Notes: generated from the letters alone by a model not told the origin. A DNA stretch of 64,000 bases from Ancylostoma caninum (GCA_037903475.1 JBAJFG010000362.1:372001-436000); one strand, 5' to 3'. Positions 29,885 to 41,938 are shown, counted from the stretch's first letter. Program-made: numbers and translations.

Positions 29885-30012
29885 TGCCCGCGGTGGATCC
29901 GCGGTACACCCGAGGTGGAGTGTCGGTTCGCCACCGCGGGCATGTGCGGGTTCACCGCGGATGTATTGCGGCTCCACCGTGGGCATGTGCGCGTCCACCG
30001 CGGGAACATGCA
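29885..30012. repeat. GC-rich minisatellite
   Basis: Four or five imperfect copies of a 25-30 base unit based on ccaccgcgggcatgtgcg and tccaccgcggatgt. GC content is far above the surroundings. Confidence 0.75.
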
Positions 30013-30305
30013 TTTTCAAGGGACTGAAGGAAATTTCTCTAGTTCGAAGGAGCGTGTTGATGCGCTGTCAACTCCAAAATGTGTTCCGAGGGGGTGATAA
30101 TTCTCCCAAAGTGGCATCCTTCGTTTTTGAGAAAAACCGTCGAAGGTGGTCGAAAAAATGGTCAAAAATCACTTTTTGACCATTAATGACGGGTTTTTTT
30201 TTCAAAAACGAAAACGGTTTCTTAAAAACGAAGGATGCCGTTTTGCGGGGATTATTGCTCGTGTAGTGGGCACCCACACTCAAAATTTCAACATGATCCG
30301 CCACC
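30013..30305 (-). mobile_element. Core of hAT family B, reversed and truncated
   Basis: The reverse complement matches the inner part of the 39.1- and 51.9-kb elements: ggagttgacagcgcatc, agatgccactttggg-type, the central palindrome (tttttgaccattaatgacgg), and aattttga...catgat. Terminal repeats were not found. Confidence 0.72.
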
Positions 30306-30306
30306 T

Positions 30307-30902
30307 GTTGGAAGGCTTATCTCAAATGATGTTACAGATTATATTTGAAAGTTGCTAAATAGTTAATCGTTTTGCAAACTTCAATTGCTGCCCTTTGACA
30401 GAGTGAGGAGCTGTTCAGGAGTTTGCTGATTATTGATGTTACACTATGTATGAAATCTACAGGAAGACTTCCTCTGTATGAAGCCTACCACGCTGTTTGA
30501 TAAAGACTTGGCCCAATTCTTTTTACAATTGGTCATTCTTACGGCCTGAACAGAAACAAGTGCAATCTGATAGAAGAATTGCATTAACACCCAGTATGGA
30601 GCAATTTTCCATTATTTTCAAAGCAGCACTCGTAGCTATTGCTCATTTATCTCCTGAACAGTTCCGCACTTTGTCAAAGATTAGCCATTAAAGTCTGCAG
30701 AACTTTAGTGGGGGACAGGATGCAAACCCTCGACGTCCATCCTATGTGTCATCATCACTATCCACTCGGCTATCCAGCTGCCAACCCACGATTGAGGGAG
30801 GTATATGTCAATATGGCAGGAAATGGAAGTTTGAGCTTGTATTAACCATTTATCAAATTTCAAATATAACATGTAACATCATTTGAGATAAGCTTTCCAA
30901 CC
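30307..30902. mobile_element. Foldback element with about 60-bp terminal inverted repeats
   Basis: Left end ttggaaggcttatctcaaatg...aaagttgctaaatagttaa is inverted at 30842-30902. A second inner pair (gctgttcagg / cctgaacagttccgc) lies at 30396-30431 and 30648-30684. The region holds a tRNA-like sequence on the minus strand. Confidence 0.68.
30705..30800 (-). repeat. tRNA-like sequence (SINE or tRNA relic)
   Basis: The reverse complement shows an A-box-like tggatagccgagtggatagt and a B-box-like gagggtttgcatcc about 45 bases later. The order fits a Ser/Leu-type tRNA or tRNA-derived SINE, but the acceptor stem does not close, so it is not called a functional tRNA. Confidence 0.45.
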
Positions 30903-30962
30903 ATATATGTCTCGTTCCGAAAGCGCAGCTTAAGTTCGTGCACTTCCCTTGTTAGATCAACG

Positions 30963-33900
30963 ATGAAGTATCATGTCCAAGAAAAAAAAAGGAAATTATG
31001 GAGTCTCCTAAGTGCCATACTACTCAGGCGAGCGCGTAGTGAGTGTTCGATTGTCCTTACAATCAGCATGGCGAGAAGGCCTCGGATCTGTCGACGTCGA
31101 CATCACGGAAGGAGATGTGGGACACTGCATTCAAAGGGAAAAATCAAACTTATGGGAGCGAACGTCCCAATTTACGATGGAGGTACTGACAAACGCAACT
31201 TTGAGAAAGACATGTTTTGCGAATCGGCGTCAACCCTGACTCACCTCAAAAAATAATGGAACGAGGACATCCGAGCGAAGAATCCGATCACAGGAATGAC
31301 AAGCAACAGAAGCTGTATTTATCTGCCCCTATTCATTAGAGTGATCAAAAAGCTCCGGATCAGCCACATTCCCCGCCCCCGGATTACAGTAGCCAGATAA
31401 CTACTCGCAAGTCCGCTACCGTATCCATTTTCCTCTATGGATAGGAAAGGCACCATAAATAAAGGTGAAAACCCATTAATTCATTTTTTCATTACTTGCT
31501 TATTTATCTATTTGTTAGTGTCCACACTGTTGATGATTTGAATTCACGTTCGGTCAAGTGTAATTAGTGAATATTATTAATAATAATGATTGGTTTCGCC
31601 AAGAGGTACTTGCTAACATATGATAAGTAAGTATTTGACCTAACTTAATCAAAAATGACAAACAAGTATGCTCTACAATTTGATCCGTTGTTACATATTG
31701 GGCTTGCACTGTACTTTGTTTTATGAGGGCGGTTTGAAAAATTTCCGGAATGATAATGAAAACGAAGCAAATCTAATGCAGTCAACATTTATATCATAAT
31801 TCTACCACCTCGAAGCTCAATACACGAGTTCCGGTCTGTTTTTAATTTTTCGTTCGCTATCTAGAATGAATTTCTCTGAATAACTCAAAATAGCCGGATA
31901 AAACCAAGTGGACTATATTAGTGTTGCATTCTCGAAAGAGAATCATGGTAGTTGGAGGCGCAGCCCTTATCAAGTTGAGTTTAAAAAAAGTGTTGTTGTT
32001 GCACTTCTTCAATGTGTCCTGTCGAAGTGTTTTCATTTTTTTTCGTAATCAACTGTTTTGACTCGATTGATTTCAATTATCACGGAGTAATTCCTGTTTT
32101 TGTATAAGGAGTGTATTTATAAACAAATGAATAAAACCATGATTAACTAGTCTCTTGATCGGAAACTTGTCCTTGACGATAAAATGTTAAGATTCTAGGA
32201 TAGATGCAGGTATGAGGAAGCCAACAAGAAATATCGTTGAATGACGTGAAATTTTGAATATCAATATTGAAAATTTTTTGAAGAGCCATAACAGATGCAT
32301 GAGTGGTCATGTGATATGGAGGGACAATTCTTTTTTCCTGTTCAAATCCGCGCGTGCCAGGTTATCACAGCTAAAGCTTCTAAAAATTTTGGCTGATATT
32401 CAGGAACAACGGCTTTTAAATCATTCCCTTGGAACTCCCAAAAACAGACGCCTCCACCATTCCACCTCAGTGAATGATAGTACTTTCTTATTTAGAATTC
32501 ATTCTTCGTGCCTAACCTACTGCCTTCATAACATCTTTCGTGACCACAGTGTAGCGCTTAGTCTACTCTTCAATATGGATTACTCTTTGGGTTTGAAATC
32601 TAACTCAACCTCCCAGAATAGTTTCCTGTTTTTCATGTTGGGTTGCGTGCTTTTTCGAGATTGCGCAAATGTGGCACTCGTTTCTAAAAACGTTTTTTAA
32701 ATTTAGTTTGTCGGATAAAATAAAAACTAATGGTACGTAATACATAGATGCGCTAGACCCCCCCCCCCTCATTTAGCACTTGTATTCTATCTGTCAAAAC
32801 CTTGTCAACGGTTCCATTCACTTTTTCTAATGCGATCACCTTTCGCTAACATTTTGCACATGGCTTGCTGTTTGCTCGCGTCCAGTTACGCTTGGTTTCC
32901 AGAACCCGGAAACTATGACTAGAAAATAAAGGTGATGGACGACCTTCCAAAATCAGCATCCAAGTGGTGTTCGGTTAACTTGCGGTTTCCTTTTCCAGTT
33001 AAAAAAAATAATGCCCGCCCAAATTCGGCGTCTCTCTGTAACTGAGCACAGTCGCAATTGCTTGACTTGATCCCCTTGTTAACAGCAGAGACTTTGTCAG
33101 ATCGAACTGACATTCAATTCATTTCAAGGACTCTCAAACAGAACTTCATAGAAATTTTTGAAAAAGAACAACTCCTTGGTAGTGATTCTGGAAACTTTTC
33201 AAACCGCACTCGTATATTCTGATCAAGAAATAATCGTCCCAGAGGAAACAAGGACATCGTCTATGTGAGAATAAAAGAAAAGTTTGGTATGTCTGCTGCA
33301 AACTCTGCAACTCAAAGAATTCCCTGTACTCTCAAATCTATGTAATGAGTCCGAGCGCAGATCTACGAATGATGATAGAAATTCCTTCAGCAAACACACA
33401 CACAAATAGAGATACACAGGAGTAGTGAAGGGGGGGGGGGGTGCGAGTTATTAAACAGGGTAACAACAAAGTCTTCGGCCAATGGATCTCTGCAAATATT
33501 TTCAGCGCATTGCCGGTTTCCGATCTTCACCGTAGCTAATCTCAGTTTTATAGTCTATCACATTTCGTCAAAACCCTTCATGTCACCCTGTAAAATGGCG
33601 AATACTTTCTCAGCTGTGGTCTCATATTCTTTGTAAAGCGGATACTCATCTGATAGTGTAGATCTAAACTATTTTTCGATCATGAACTCGCTTCGAAAAT
33701 TTGCCCGATAGCGGAATACTTTCGAGCAAATTTTAGTGCAAATTTTCTCGCAAAATGCATTATTTGGGCTCGCGATTTTCAAATAATACAGCGGAAAACA
33801 AATACCTGACAATGGCTCTAGGTAGGATAAAGCCTTGGCACGTCTTGTTTATTGCGTGTGGGAAACAATCTTGCAAAATTCACAAAAGCATAAGAGACAG

Positions 33901-34740
33901 TATAGTTGTAGCATAAAAGACAGCGTAGTTTCCCTTTAAGTTTTTTGTGGGATTTTCATGTGAAATAGTCAGAACCTGCATTTTTGTAAAGAGAAAAATT
34001 GTGCTCCAACGCCAAGTGTTCAAGAGCCAGAGCCGCCTGTGAAATCGTGGCTCAACTTAAAAATACATCAGAACATTCCATTACATTCTGAAAAGGAAAA
34101 ACAACACAACAAGGCACGGGTTTCTAGCGTAGAAATATACGAGCAAGCGTAGCACAAATGCTTATTTCCTCGCTGTAATATTCAATGAATAGGGGAGAAC
34201 CAACCAATACTAAAGAATGCCTTTTTCGAAATATCGAGAGATAAGACGATGAGATGCTCCTTGGTATGTTTTTCCTCAATAAAATGACAAAACTTCTAGC
34301 CTCTTCTCAAGTCAACATAACAAATAAGAGTTTCAGAACCTTCATCATGACTTCTCACCATATAGTGAATTCCTGAGAAGAACTGATCACAGAAATAATC
34401 AATTTAAAACGGAAAAGCCTTGTCGCTCATTTCGAACTGAATAAAGTGTCCTGGATTTTGACAGAGGTCCTGAGTGCAGTGAAATCATCCGCGGGAAGTT
34501 GGAAACCTTTAAGTGAATTTCGAGCCAAAATTAAAAGTTCTCAGAAAAGAAACAGGGAAGGATGGGGAACATGAGGTCCTTTTGGTTACCAATATAGGAA
34601 TAAAGCTGGAGCGATAGAGTGAACAACAGAGGAACACTCAGTAGAAAGGGATTGAAAAGTGAAGGAATATGCACTTTTATGACAAATGAGTTCTTATTAA
34701 TTGTAAATTAAATCGCTTTTGGTTCGCATCGTAGAAGTTC
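30963..34740. other. Intergenic or intronic stretch, no confident gene
   Basis: Holds small frames only. The longest, 32254-32700 on the plus strand (148 residues, starting MNINIENFLKSHNRCMSGHV), has no recognised domain and is close to simple sequence. C- and G-runs occur at 32759 and 33431. Confidence 0.35.
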
Positions 34741-34985
34741 ATGCAATGGTACATAATCAAAAATCAGCTAAATCTCTTCGATATGACTTTGCGAAGGGCA
34801 AACAGGATAATCTATCTGGAAGTGCTCGTTCCCAGCATTTATTATGATCATGAGCAGAACATTCAAGCCGCAAGGACAAAAAGCTTGACTGCTACGCATA
34901 GAAAACGAATTGATGATAACGCCGCAGCCCTGGCACAATGCCACCAGCTGTCAGCGACACTGAAAGTACCCCAGCGCATGCTCTT

Positions 34986-35132
34986 CTATCCAGCGTTCGC
35001 TGATCGGCGCACAACAACGGCGGCGTCTGAAAACATCTCTCTCGCCGTCACTTCTTCCTCAAAATCGATTCCCACGTCTAAGTCATTTGCATAAACGAGT
35101 TCGGAGCGGCAGCAGTGCCAGTGCACACCTTG
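34986..35132 (-). CDS. Gene 2 terminal exon candidate
   Basis: A consensus ttcatttctgcag acceptor opens 48 codons and a TAG stop: QGVHWHCCRSELVYANDLDV, GIDFEEEVTAREMFSDAAVV, then VRRSANAG. The acidic-then-hydrophobic composition is protein-like, and incoming phase 0 fits the exon at 35596. The family is not recognised. The plus-strand frame across this region is regarded as its shadow. Confidence 0.48.
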   Translation of the reverse strand, partial: QGVHWHCCRSELVYANDLDVGIDFEEEVTAREMFSDAAVVVRRSANAG

Positions 35133-35595
35133 CTGCAGAAATGAATATGCACCACCCAGAAATGTTGACGAGGTTTGCACTTTTAGCAGTTGAGCGGAAG
35201 AGTCCATTTATGCAAAGTCGTGATCAGGGTCAAGCGTACGATGGTAATTTACCGAGAGGGGTCGCCCCGGGGGGAGCAGGGAGGATCGCCTGAGGACGGA
35301 GTAGTATGATAACAGCAAGGTAGGGAAGTTCGTTTTTCGCCAGCGAGCACTAAGTTCGAGTGGTTGTTTAGCAAACACTTCAACATGCTCTTTTTCGTTT
35401 TGAACCAAGAATAACAGGTATAACAACTTCGGTGAACACCCTCTTCTCACGCTTGGAAGTTTTATTTGGCTGTAAATCGACTCCTAGGGTCCACCAATAG
35501 CTCAAAATGCGATTCCTTGAATGGTGTCCTGGGACCTCTGAACATCACATGGTGCTCCAAAGCTATGGAGGCGGTTTTTCAGAATCAAATCTTAC

Positions 35596-35929
35596 GAGGA
35601 TGCAGAATCCCAGGGCTCCTGGTTCGGTGGAAGTGTTTTTATGTTGACAAGACCACATAAGACATGACCGCAAAATCCGTTGAATTTGAGGTATGTTGAC
35701 ACTCAATAACTGACAAAATCGAAAACTCGCGTAAAAAACGACCCTGTGCAGAAGGAAGAGCAAATCTTCCTCTATTGTAATGTCTTGAAGCTGTTCCCTA
35801 ATACAGAGTAAATGTGAAGTTATTCGCCTCAAACTAACAATACATTCTTGAACTTTCCAAGAATTAGGCTTTTCATTCCATGGCTTTTTCAGCATGTAAG
35901 CAAAAGCTGACAAAACCTTAAACATGCTT
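35596..35929 (-). CDS. Gene 2 internal exon candidate
   Basis: Starts after a cttgcgctttcag acceptor and reads MFKVLSAFAYMLKKPWNEKP, CIVSLRRITSHLLCIREQLQ and DITIEEDLLFLLHR, then continues open to a gtaagattt donor, leaving phase 0. The first 60 residues look more protein-like than the rest, so the true donor may be earlier. It seems mainly helical. No family was recognised. Confidence 0.42.
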
Positions 35930-36339
35930 CTGAAAGCGCAAGTGACGCTCTACTTGCCTGTAAAATTTCAGGTTTCAAGGTTAGCCGTGACCCGTTTTAT
36001 TCCGCTGGTAAAGCGATGGTAAACCGTTGGTAAAAATGGCAATTTCTCCACCTTTTTACCAACACGTTTTCACCCAAATTTAACCCTAATAAACCAGATC
36101 CCTTAAAATGGGAAGATGTGCCTCAAAAAGCGCAAATCTTTTTAATAGCAGAACAACTTAAGCCATTTTCCCAGATCACATGCCAACTGTTTTTAGATTC
36201 GTTATAAACAACCATTTATCCGCATGTGTACGATTCTAATTCTGAGTGGAAGGACACCACTCGCACGCGGCTTTCACAGTTCAAAAAAAATCCTGACAAT
36301 TTGTCTTTGTCCATACACATAGATACTTGTCGTCGGACG

Positions 36340-36440
36340 ACTCCACATACATTTCTCCATTTTGCAAAAATTGGGCTCCGGCGGAGATCGAACACTGGAC
36401 CTGTTTGAGCTCGAATACGACTTCTGTGTCATTCCAGTTG
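36340..36440 (-). repeat. tRNA-derived SINE-like fragment
   Basis: The reverse complement carries gtgttcgatctccgcc, a good B box, preceded by caactggaatgacacagaag. The acceptor stem is absent. Probably a SINE or tRNA relic. Confidence 0.35.
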
Positions 36441-37021
36441 CTTATTATAAGTATGTAGAGTGTGCGACATACACATGTGCGACAACTGACTGTTGTTGCA
36501 TTGATAAAACTTCAAATAAAAATAAAAATTAAAAACTGAAAGGTGAAAAATTAATTTTAAAAATCAATTGAATTCAAAAAGTATTTCGGTTATTCCGGAA
36601 GATGCTGAGTTACAATGACTGAAAACATAAAGAAAATTAAATGTTATGGAGGGGTCGCATTTTTCTCGTCCATAAGGGGGGATCGCATCGGGGTCGAACT
36701 TTCACCAACACCACGCTTGACCCTGGTCCTGACGTTCAATGCATATTATTGAAAGTTTTTTTTTGCATAGTCGTAGTAAGAAGTTAGAGATCTGGTAAAA
36801 TCACCATAGTCTTAAAATCATAATCTACAACGAAGGAAAGTTTTTTCAGTAATTCGGCTTCTACCTTTAGAAAGTAGTATAATCATCTTCTTCATCGTTG
36901 GACTCTCACTGTCGTGAAACGTCCCCAAAACCAACCTTTTCTGTTCTACTTCTCTATACCACTTCTGTTCTATTTCTACCATCTCTTTCTTTACACTTTA
37001 AGCGACATTAATAAGGAAATT

Positions 37022-37084
37022 ACTGCGGAGTAATGACGATTTTTTTTCGCCTTACTGCGGAGTAATGACGACTTTTTTCGCCTT
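37022..37084. repeat. Two-copy tandem duplication of about 32 bases
   Basis: The segment ttactgcggagtaatgacga followed by a T-run and cgcc occurs twice back to back. Confidence 0.85.
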
Positions 37085-37691
37085 TGTTGAAATTTGATGA
37101 ATCTCACAAAAGGAGAGAATATTTTATGAACAACCCCGGGGATGGTGAATGCACCACTCATCATCTAATCGTCATTAATCCAGGGGACCCTGACGGCCGC
37201 AGATTTTGTCCATGATGCCTTTATTGCGCTTCATAGTACTTTTTTTGTAGGATTACATCCCTTCCTACAATCATCTGCTTTCCTCCTCACATTGATCCAT
37301 CACCAAATGCGTTTCACATCAGGCACAAAGACACAATCATATCCATGAAGGAACCAATGCCACAACAGAGAGGATGATATTGTAACAAGCAAACTATTAT
37401 AACTTAATAAAACTCCTATCGAATTGTTTTGTTTACCGAGTAAAATTAGAAAGTAAAGGATGGAATAGAAGAGGAATAAATTTCGAAAAAAAAATGGCTT
37501 TCAATGACATGACTAATTACGCAGAGCCCAACGAACTGAGCAAGTCACTGAAACCGTGAAAAGGGTTTTGAAAAGTGATTGAAAACTATTTTATTATAGT
37601 TCGTGGAAGAAATAACAAAAATTACCCTAGCACTCTATCGAAGCAATATTAGAAACTTAAAAAAATATGAAGAAGAGAACCAATGACTTAC

Positions 37692-37824
37692 AGAATAGTG
37701 CCACACTGCACTCGGGCGCGTCGATGGATACTCCAACCTGTGAAACAATGGCCGCTGGCTGCCCAAGCATCCTAGCTTCCAAAAACACGGCACCAGGAAA
37801 CGTGTGCACCGGTAGCAGTGCCAT
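37692..37824 (-). CDS. Exon candidate, possible start of gene 2
   Basis: An ATG at 37824 gives 44 codons, MALLPVHTFPGAVFLEARML then GQPAAIVSQVGVSIDAPECS then VALF, and one base before a strong gtaagtcat donor. The smooth hydrophobic/polar pattern differs from the surrounding noise, and the plus-strand frame at 37667 is its shadow. Phase 1 does not join directly to 35929, so another exon is missing or this is a separate gene. Family unknown. Confidence 0.45.
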
Positions 37825-38234
37825 TTCGAGCTCTCAACAAAATCGAGTAGCTGTTATGTGCATTGATATGCAATAGTGATTTCGCGGGTCATGATCCAAA
37901 TGGTCAGCGTTCACACCGCGAAAACCAGGATTCCTGAAAAAGGTTTCGATGGCTTCACAGAGAACAGCATGAATTTTCGAATACGAAACCAGTCGATTCG
38001 CGAGAATTAGTTCGTAGAAACATTACAAGAAAATGAACATTCTCGAATGCAGAAGCAGAGAAGCTTTCTGAAGAAAAGTGAGAACAAAAACAGAGTCTGG
38101 CATGTCGAAATGAACAGTTTTTAATGAAGGAGCAACTAAAGCGCAGAGGATGAGGGCTATTTAAACAAAATTAAGTACGCACCTCGAACTCATGTTATTT
38201 CTACGGTAAATGACAGATATGAAGGGAAGATGTA

Positions 38235-38492
38235 CAGTGGACGGCAATGGCGGTGGCCCATGTGCGGCCTCGAGAAGTACGTCGCGCGCGCTGGGATCGG
38301 TGTCGTCTGCCGCCGGAATGCTACTTCTAAGCTTTTTTCTTCCCGGTTTGGTCAAAAATTCTTTAAATCGGGTAGAAAAACTGCTAGAAATAGCATAACA
38401 GCAGCAGAAAACACCGATTACAGCACGCGCGGCGCGGTTGCGCGACGTCCTTCTCGAGGCCGCAGATGGGCCAACGCCACTGACGTCCACTG
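38235..38492. mobile_element. Tc1-type hairpin MITE, 258 bp
   Basis: Starts CAGTGGACGGCAATGGCGG and ends in the inverted form, ...GCCACTGACGTCCACTG, with TA on both sides. The two halves pair over most of their length, including cggcctcgagaag and the tttctagcag centre, so a transcript would fold into a long hairpin. Frames on both strands here are by-products of the palindrome. Confidence 0.85.
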
Positions 38493-38494
38493 TA

Positions 38495-38760
38495 TTAGGT
38501 TGGTGCAAAAATAATGCGAGTGTGGTTGTTCTTGTCACAGATATGAGAAGTTGTATAGTTTTCTACAACGTTTCGTGGTCGTTGTAATAGCTTTGATTTT
38601 CATCGGGTCCGGCAATAAGTTTGCGCGGGCATCGAAACCATCGTTTTTCGCAAACGAATTCAATCGCATCATCTTCGTGAAAGTCTTCATTATCTACGAC
38701 TACTCAATTTGTGGCCCTCGACTACAACTCTTCGATGGAGCTCTACAATACACCTAGAAA
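38495..38760 (+). mobile_element. Mariner end and remnant
   Basis: TTAGGTTGGTGCAAAAATAA at 38495 is a typical mariner terminal repeat and shares the TA at 38493-38494 with the hairpin MITE. No matching right end was seen. The sequence that follows is AT/GC mixed, without a clear transposase frame. Confidence 0.55.
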
Positions 38761-39107
38761 AGTGGACATAATGAGTGAATAGCGACTGCCTCAAGCACAT
38801 AGAGTTTGCATGAGCAGAATCACGCTCTACTTCGTCATCCCTTATCGTTTCGATGAAATTTTCCTAGAGATGTCGCGACAAGTGTACATTGCGAAGGGAC
38901 CCCTCTTACAAAGTCCTTGTGGGTATTTTCCATGAAGTGGATCAGTTTAACTTAGGTGTTGTCGAGAATTGACCCCCTTGATGGTTCTTCTTTACAACAA
39001 GAGCAAAACCAAGCGGGTAATCGTTTCATGTTTCTTCAAACTACATGTTCAGAGAGAGAGGTATTTTCCAGGCTAAAATTAACCTCATAAAAGAGGACAT
39101 CCGCTTC

Positions 39108-40015
39108 CAGGGCGCAGCACGAGGTGGTCATTGACCACCAGGACTTAGTAGCGTCCTGCAGATTCAGGGGGCTTAGCACCAATGCCCGGGGCGTAGCCAA
39201 CCGCTAACCGTCTACTGATGTTAGAGACAAGCAGATTTCAGGAGAGGCACTTCTGGAGAGTCATCAAACTCGTGGCTGAACACCATCATTGTTCAACCAG
39301 TTGCTACATCCCTACCCTGCACTCTGGTGCGCTCCAGTGATAATCAGGTGTTGCTCAACCTGTAGGAGACGTATCATGTTGGAATTTTGATTGTAGATGC
39401 GCACTATACCAACGAGTATCCCTCCAAAGTGGCACCGTTCGTTTTTGAGAAACCTTCTTCGTTTTTGAGAAAAACCGTCATTAATGGTCAAAAAGTGGTT
39501 TTTGACCATTTTTTGACCAATAATGACGGTTTTTCTCAAAAACGAAGACGGTTTCTCAAAAACGAAAGATGCCACTTTGGGGGAGAGTTGGTACCACCTA
39601 GGCGCATATCCTGGAGTTGACAGCGTATCGGAAGACTTGCTCAAACGAGAGAAATTTCCTGGGAAAGTTCCGGGTTTGAGAGAAAAAACCACGCTCCAAT
39701 GACAATTTCTTGTATCTGACAGGTCCTACAACAAGTTTCAACGAGTTCTAGCGGCATCAAACAGTTCCGTAGTGAGATCGGTTTTTCGAGGATTTTAGCT
39801 AGAATTTGAGATGATTTGGGCTGTCTTCGCCAAATGGTACGCATTTTTGCTGAAACATCATTCGTCGTCTCACTAACGCTTATTCAAGTCACTTTTTTAA
39901 TGCTATCTGCTTTTCCTGAAAGAATCCTAGTGTGTAAGCACTTAGTAGCCCATTTCGGAATCCGACTGGACTTAGTACTCCCCAACCGACACTGACCACC
40001 TAGTGCTGCGCCCTG
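39108..40015 (+). mobile_element. hAT family B copy 1, 908 bp, perfect 8-bp TSD
   Basis: Ends are CAGGGCGCAGCAC...GTGCTGCGCCCTG, inverted, extending to aggtggtca. The octamer tccgcttc flanks both ends exactly (39100-39107 and 40016-40023), as for hAT. The centre (39420-39585) is a palindrome of gtttttgagaaa, aaaccgtc and tggtcaaaaa units. There is no transposase frame, so it is non-autonomous. A second copy at 51942 matches almost base for base. Confidence 0.9.
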
Positions 40016-40023
40016 TCCGCTTC

Positions 40024-41028
40024 TGTGCCATCCTTTCAGCAGGGATGGATTCGCCTTGGCCGTCGTTGATTTACCTAGGCTCATGAACTGTATTTAATCC
40101 ATGACTGAAGTCAAACAGTAGGAGGTGTCGGAATAATTAGTTCTTGTCGGACTAGAGGGTTACATTCCATGCAATGGAAAATAAGGTGTAGCAGGAATTG
40201 AGCAAATAATTCACAACATTCGCAAAGAGTGAAGTAAATGTTACAAAATGATACCTGGTATGCAGTAGAAAAAGTTCAGATCCCAGCAAAAAAAAAAAGA
40301 AGATGAAAAAACCGCACGAACTTGATACCCATCCCCATATAAATCGAAGGAAATATACATATTTCTCGAATTCTTAGCGTGGAATCAAACTCATTTGTGT
40401 AAACTAATACTCAGCGCCATAGCAACACGAACCTCTTCAAATACCAGTAAACAGAGAGGCAAGGAAGTGCGTACCAATGCATACCATGAACTTGGTCCTG
40501 AAGTTGCAGATGCAGTGTTTCCTCCTGTCTGCAGTGTTTCAGTGATGCAGTGTTTCCTCCTGTCCCGCTCCTGTCCCTGGCGCACTATCTCTTTTTTTCA
40601 CTATTTTTAATCGGCTACCACCTTTGCATGTGTTGACAGAAAGTACTCTGTATCCTCTAACCTATCATTGCCGAGTTTTGACTCATCTTTTATGGATCCG
40701 TGTGCAAGATCGAAAAAATCTCCAAGATCCAGGATGAAGTTGTGCAGTGTATTTTCCAATCACGGGTCATTTTTGGATATATTCACGTAGCACCCTTTCT
40801 CCTGTATCTTACCTTACACGAACTTCGCCTCAACTCTTCTGGATCCCGAGAAATCCGGTGCGGAAAATGCGGAAATTCTTTCGGAAGGTAGGTGGGGATG
40901 GGCTTTTTTCTGGCATAACATTTGCTTTCAGATAATGTACTGGAAATGCAGTTTACCTCTACAATAAACAATGATGGCCATTTGGTTACAATTGGGCCAA
41001 AGCCGCACCTGAGATGTAACCATCCTCC

Positions 41029-41078
<50 letters not shown>

Positions 41079-41170
41079 TCGACGCCTGTTCGAGCTTACC
41101 ACCTTCATTCGTCGACTCTCGATTTCGATGGACAACCATCACGTTGGAAAACACATTTGCACGAGTACTC
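40024..41170. other. Intergenic stretch with CT microsatellite
   Basis: No gene recognised. The sequence ctgcagtgtttc/gatgcagtgtttcctcctgtc is duplicated at about 40505-40565, and a (ct)n run of about 45 bases lies at 41032-41076. Confidence 0.5.
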
Positions 41171-41178
41171 CACCTATG

Positions 41179-41457
41179 GGAGGACCTGAATATCTGCTTA
41201 CTTGCCGAGGGTGCGGACAGAAGTACGTCGGCAAGACTTTGCGGCCCCTACATAAACGGCTCGATGAGCACCGCAGGGCTCTTCGCACTCATGTTTGAAC
41301 CCCAGAGCGCGCATCAAAGTACGATGTCACTGTTCTTAACCGGTTTCTCGAAAATCCTCTGGAACAAAAAATGGAAGTGATGAAGGTAAGAAGGCGAACA
41401 TTGGGAATCAAGAGAAAAGATGAACAACTTAAGGCATTGAGACTGATCTCACTGTGA
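41179..41457 (+). pseudogene. Penelope GIY-YIG endonuclease fragment 2
   Basis: Reads EYLLTCRGCGQKYVGKTLRP then LHKRLDEHRRALRTHV, one TGA, and on in the same frame through VTVLNRFLENPLEQKMEVMK to a terminal TGA. The Y-x-G and following Arg/Glu pattern match the endonuclease at 29.05 kb, but the sequences have diverged, so it is a different Penelope lineage. No RT is present upstream. Confidence 0.78.
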
Positions 41458-41588
41458 GCTGATCTCATCAAGCTCATAAGAGCTCAAAGTTCCATCCGAA
41501 GCTGTCTCAGTCGCTTCCGAATGGGTGTTTGGTGAGATCGATACCTGTCGGTTGTCCTCCTCCACGTATCATAGATTGTATGCTTTAG

Positions 41589-41625
41589 GCTCGAAGAAGG
41601 CGCTTTTGCGCCAAAAGCTAATCGA
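41589..41625 (+). other. Penelope-associated stem-loop, copy 3
   Basis: Reads gctcgaagaaggcgc, tttt, gcgccaaaagctaatcg: a perfect five-pair GC stem flanked by gaagaa and aaaagcta. The same layout occurs at 27633 (reverse), 29552 and 51239. Confidence 0.6.
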
Positions 41626-41938
41626 ACGCCTCAAATTGAGGCCCTCATCCGGGAGTCCCAACTATGTGGAGAACTTGAAAAAAAGACAATGCAAACGTTC
41701 GAAACAATGTGTTCGATTTCTTAGGAACTGAAAGATGATAATCGTAAGGCGGTCACCCCTTGGGTGGGAATGTGACAGCAAAAAAAACGACTAACAGATG
41801 GTGCGCAAAGTGAGTGAGTACCAGAGCAGTCTTCGTTGAGTAATCTGCTTCGTATATTTGTGGTGGAGGGATAGCGACTCATTTCTCGACCGTTTTGTGA
41901 TTTGCGATCAAGAATAGACCTTGTGCAACAATAAAGCA

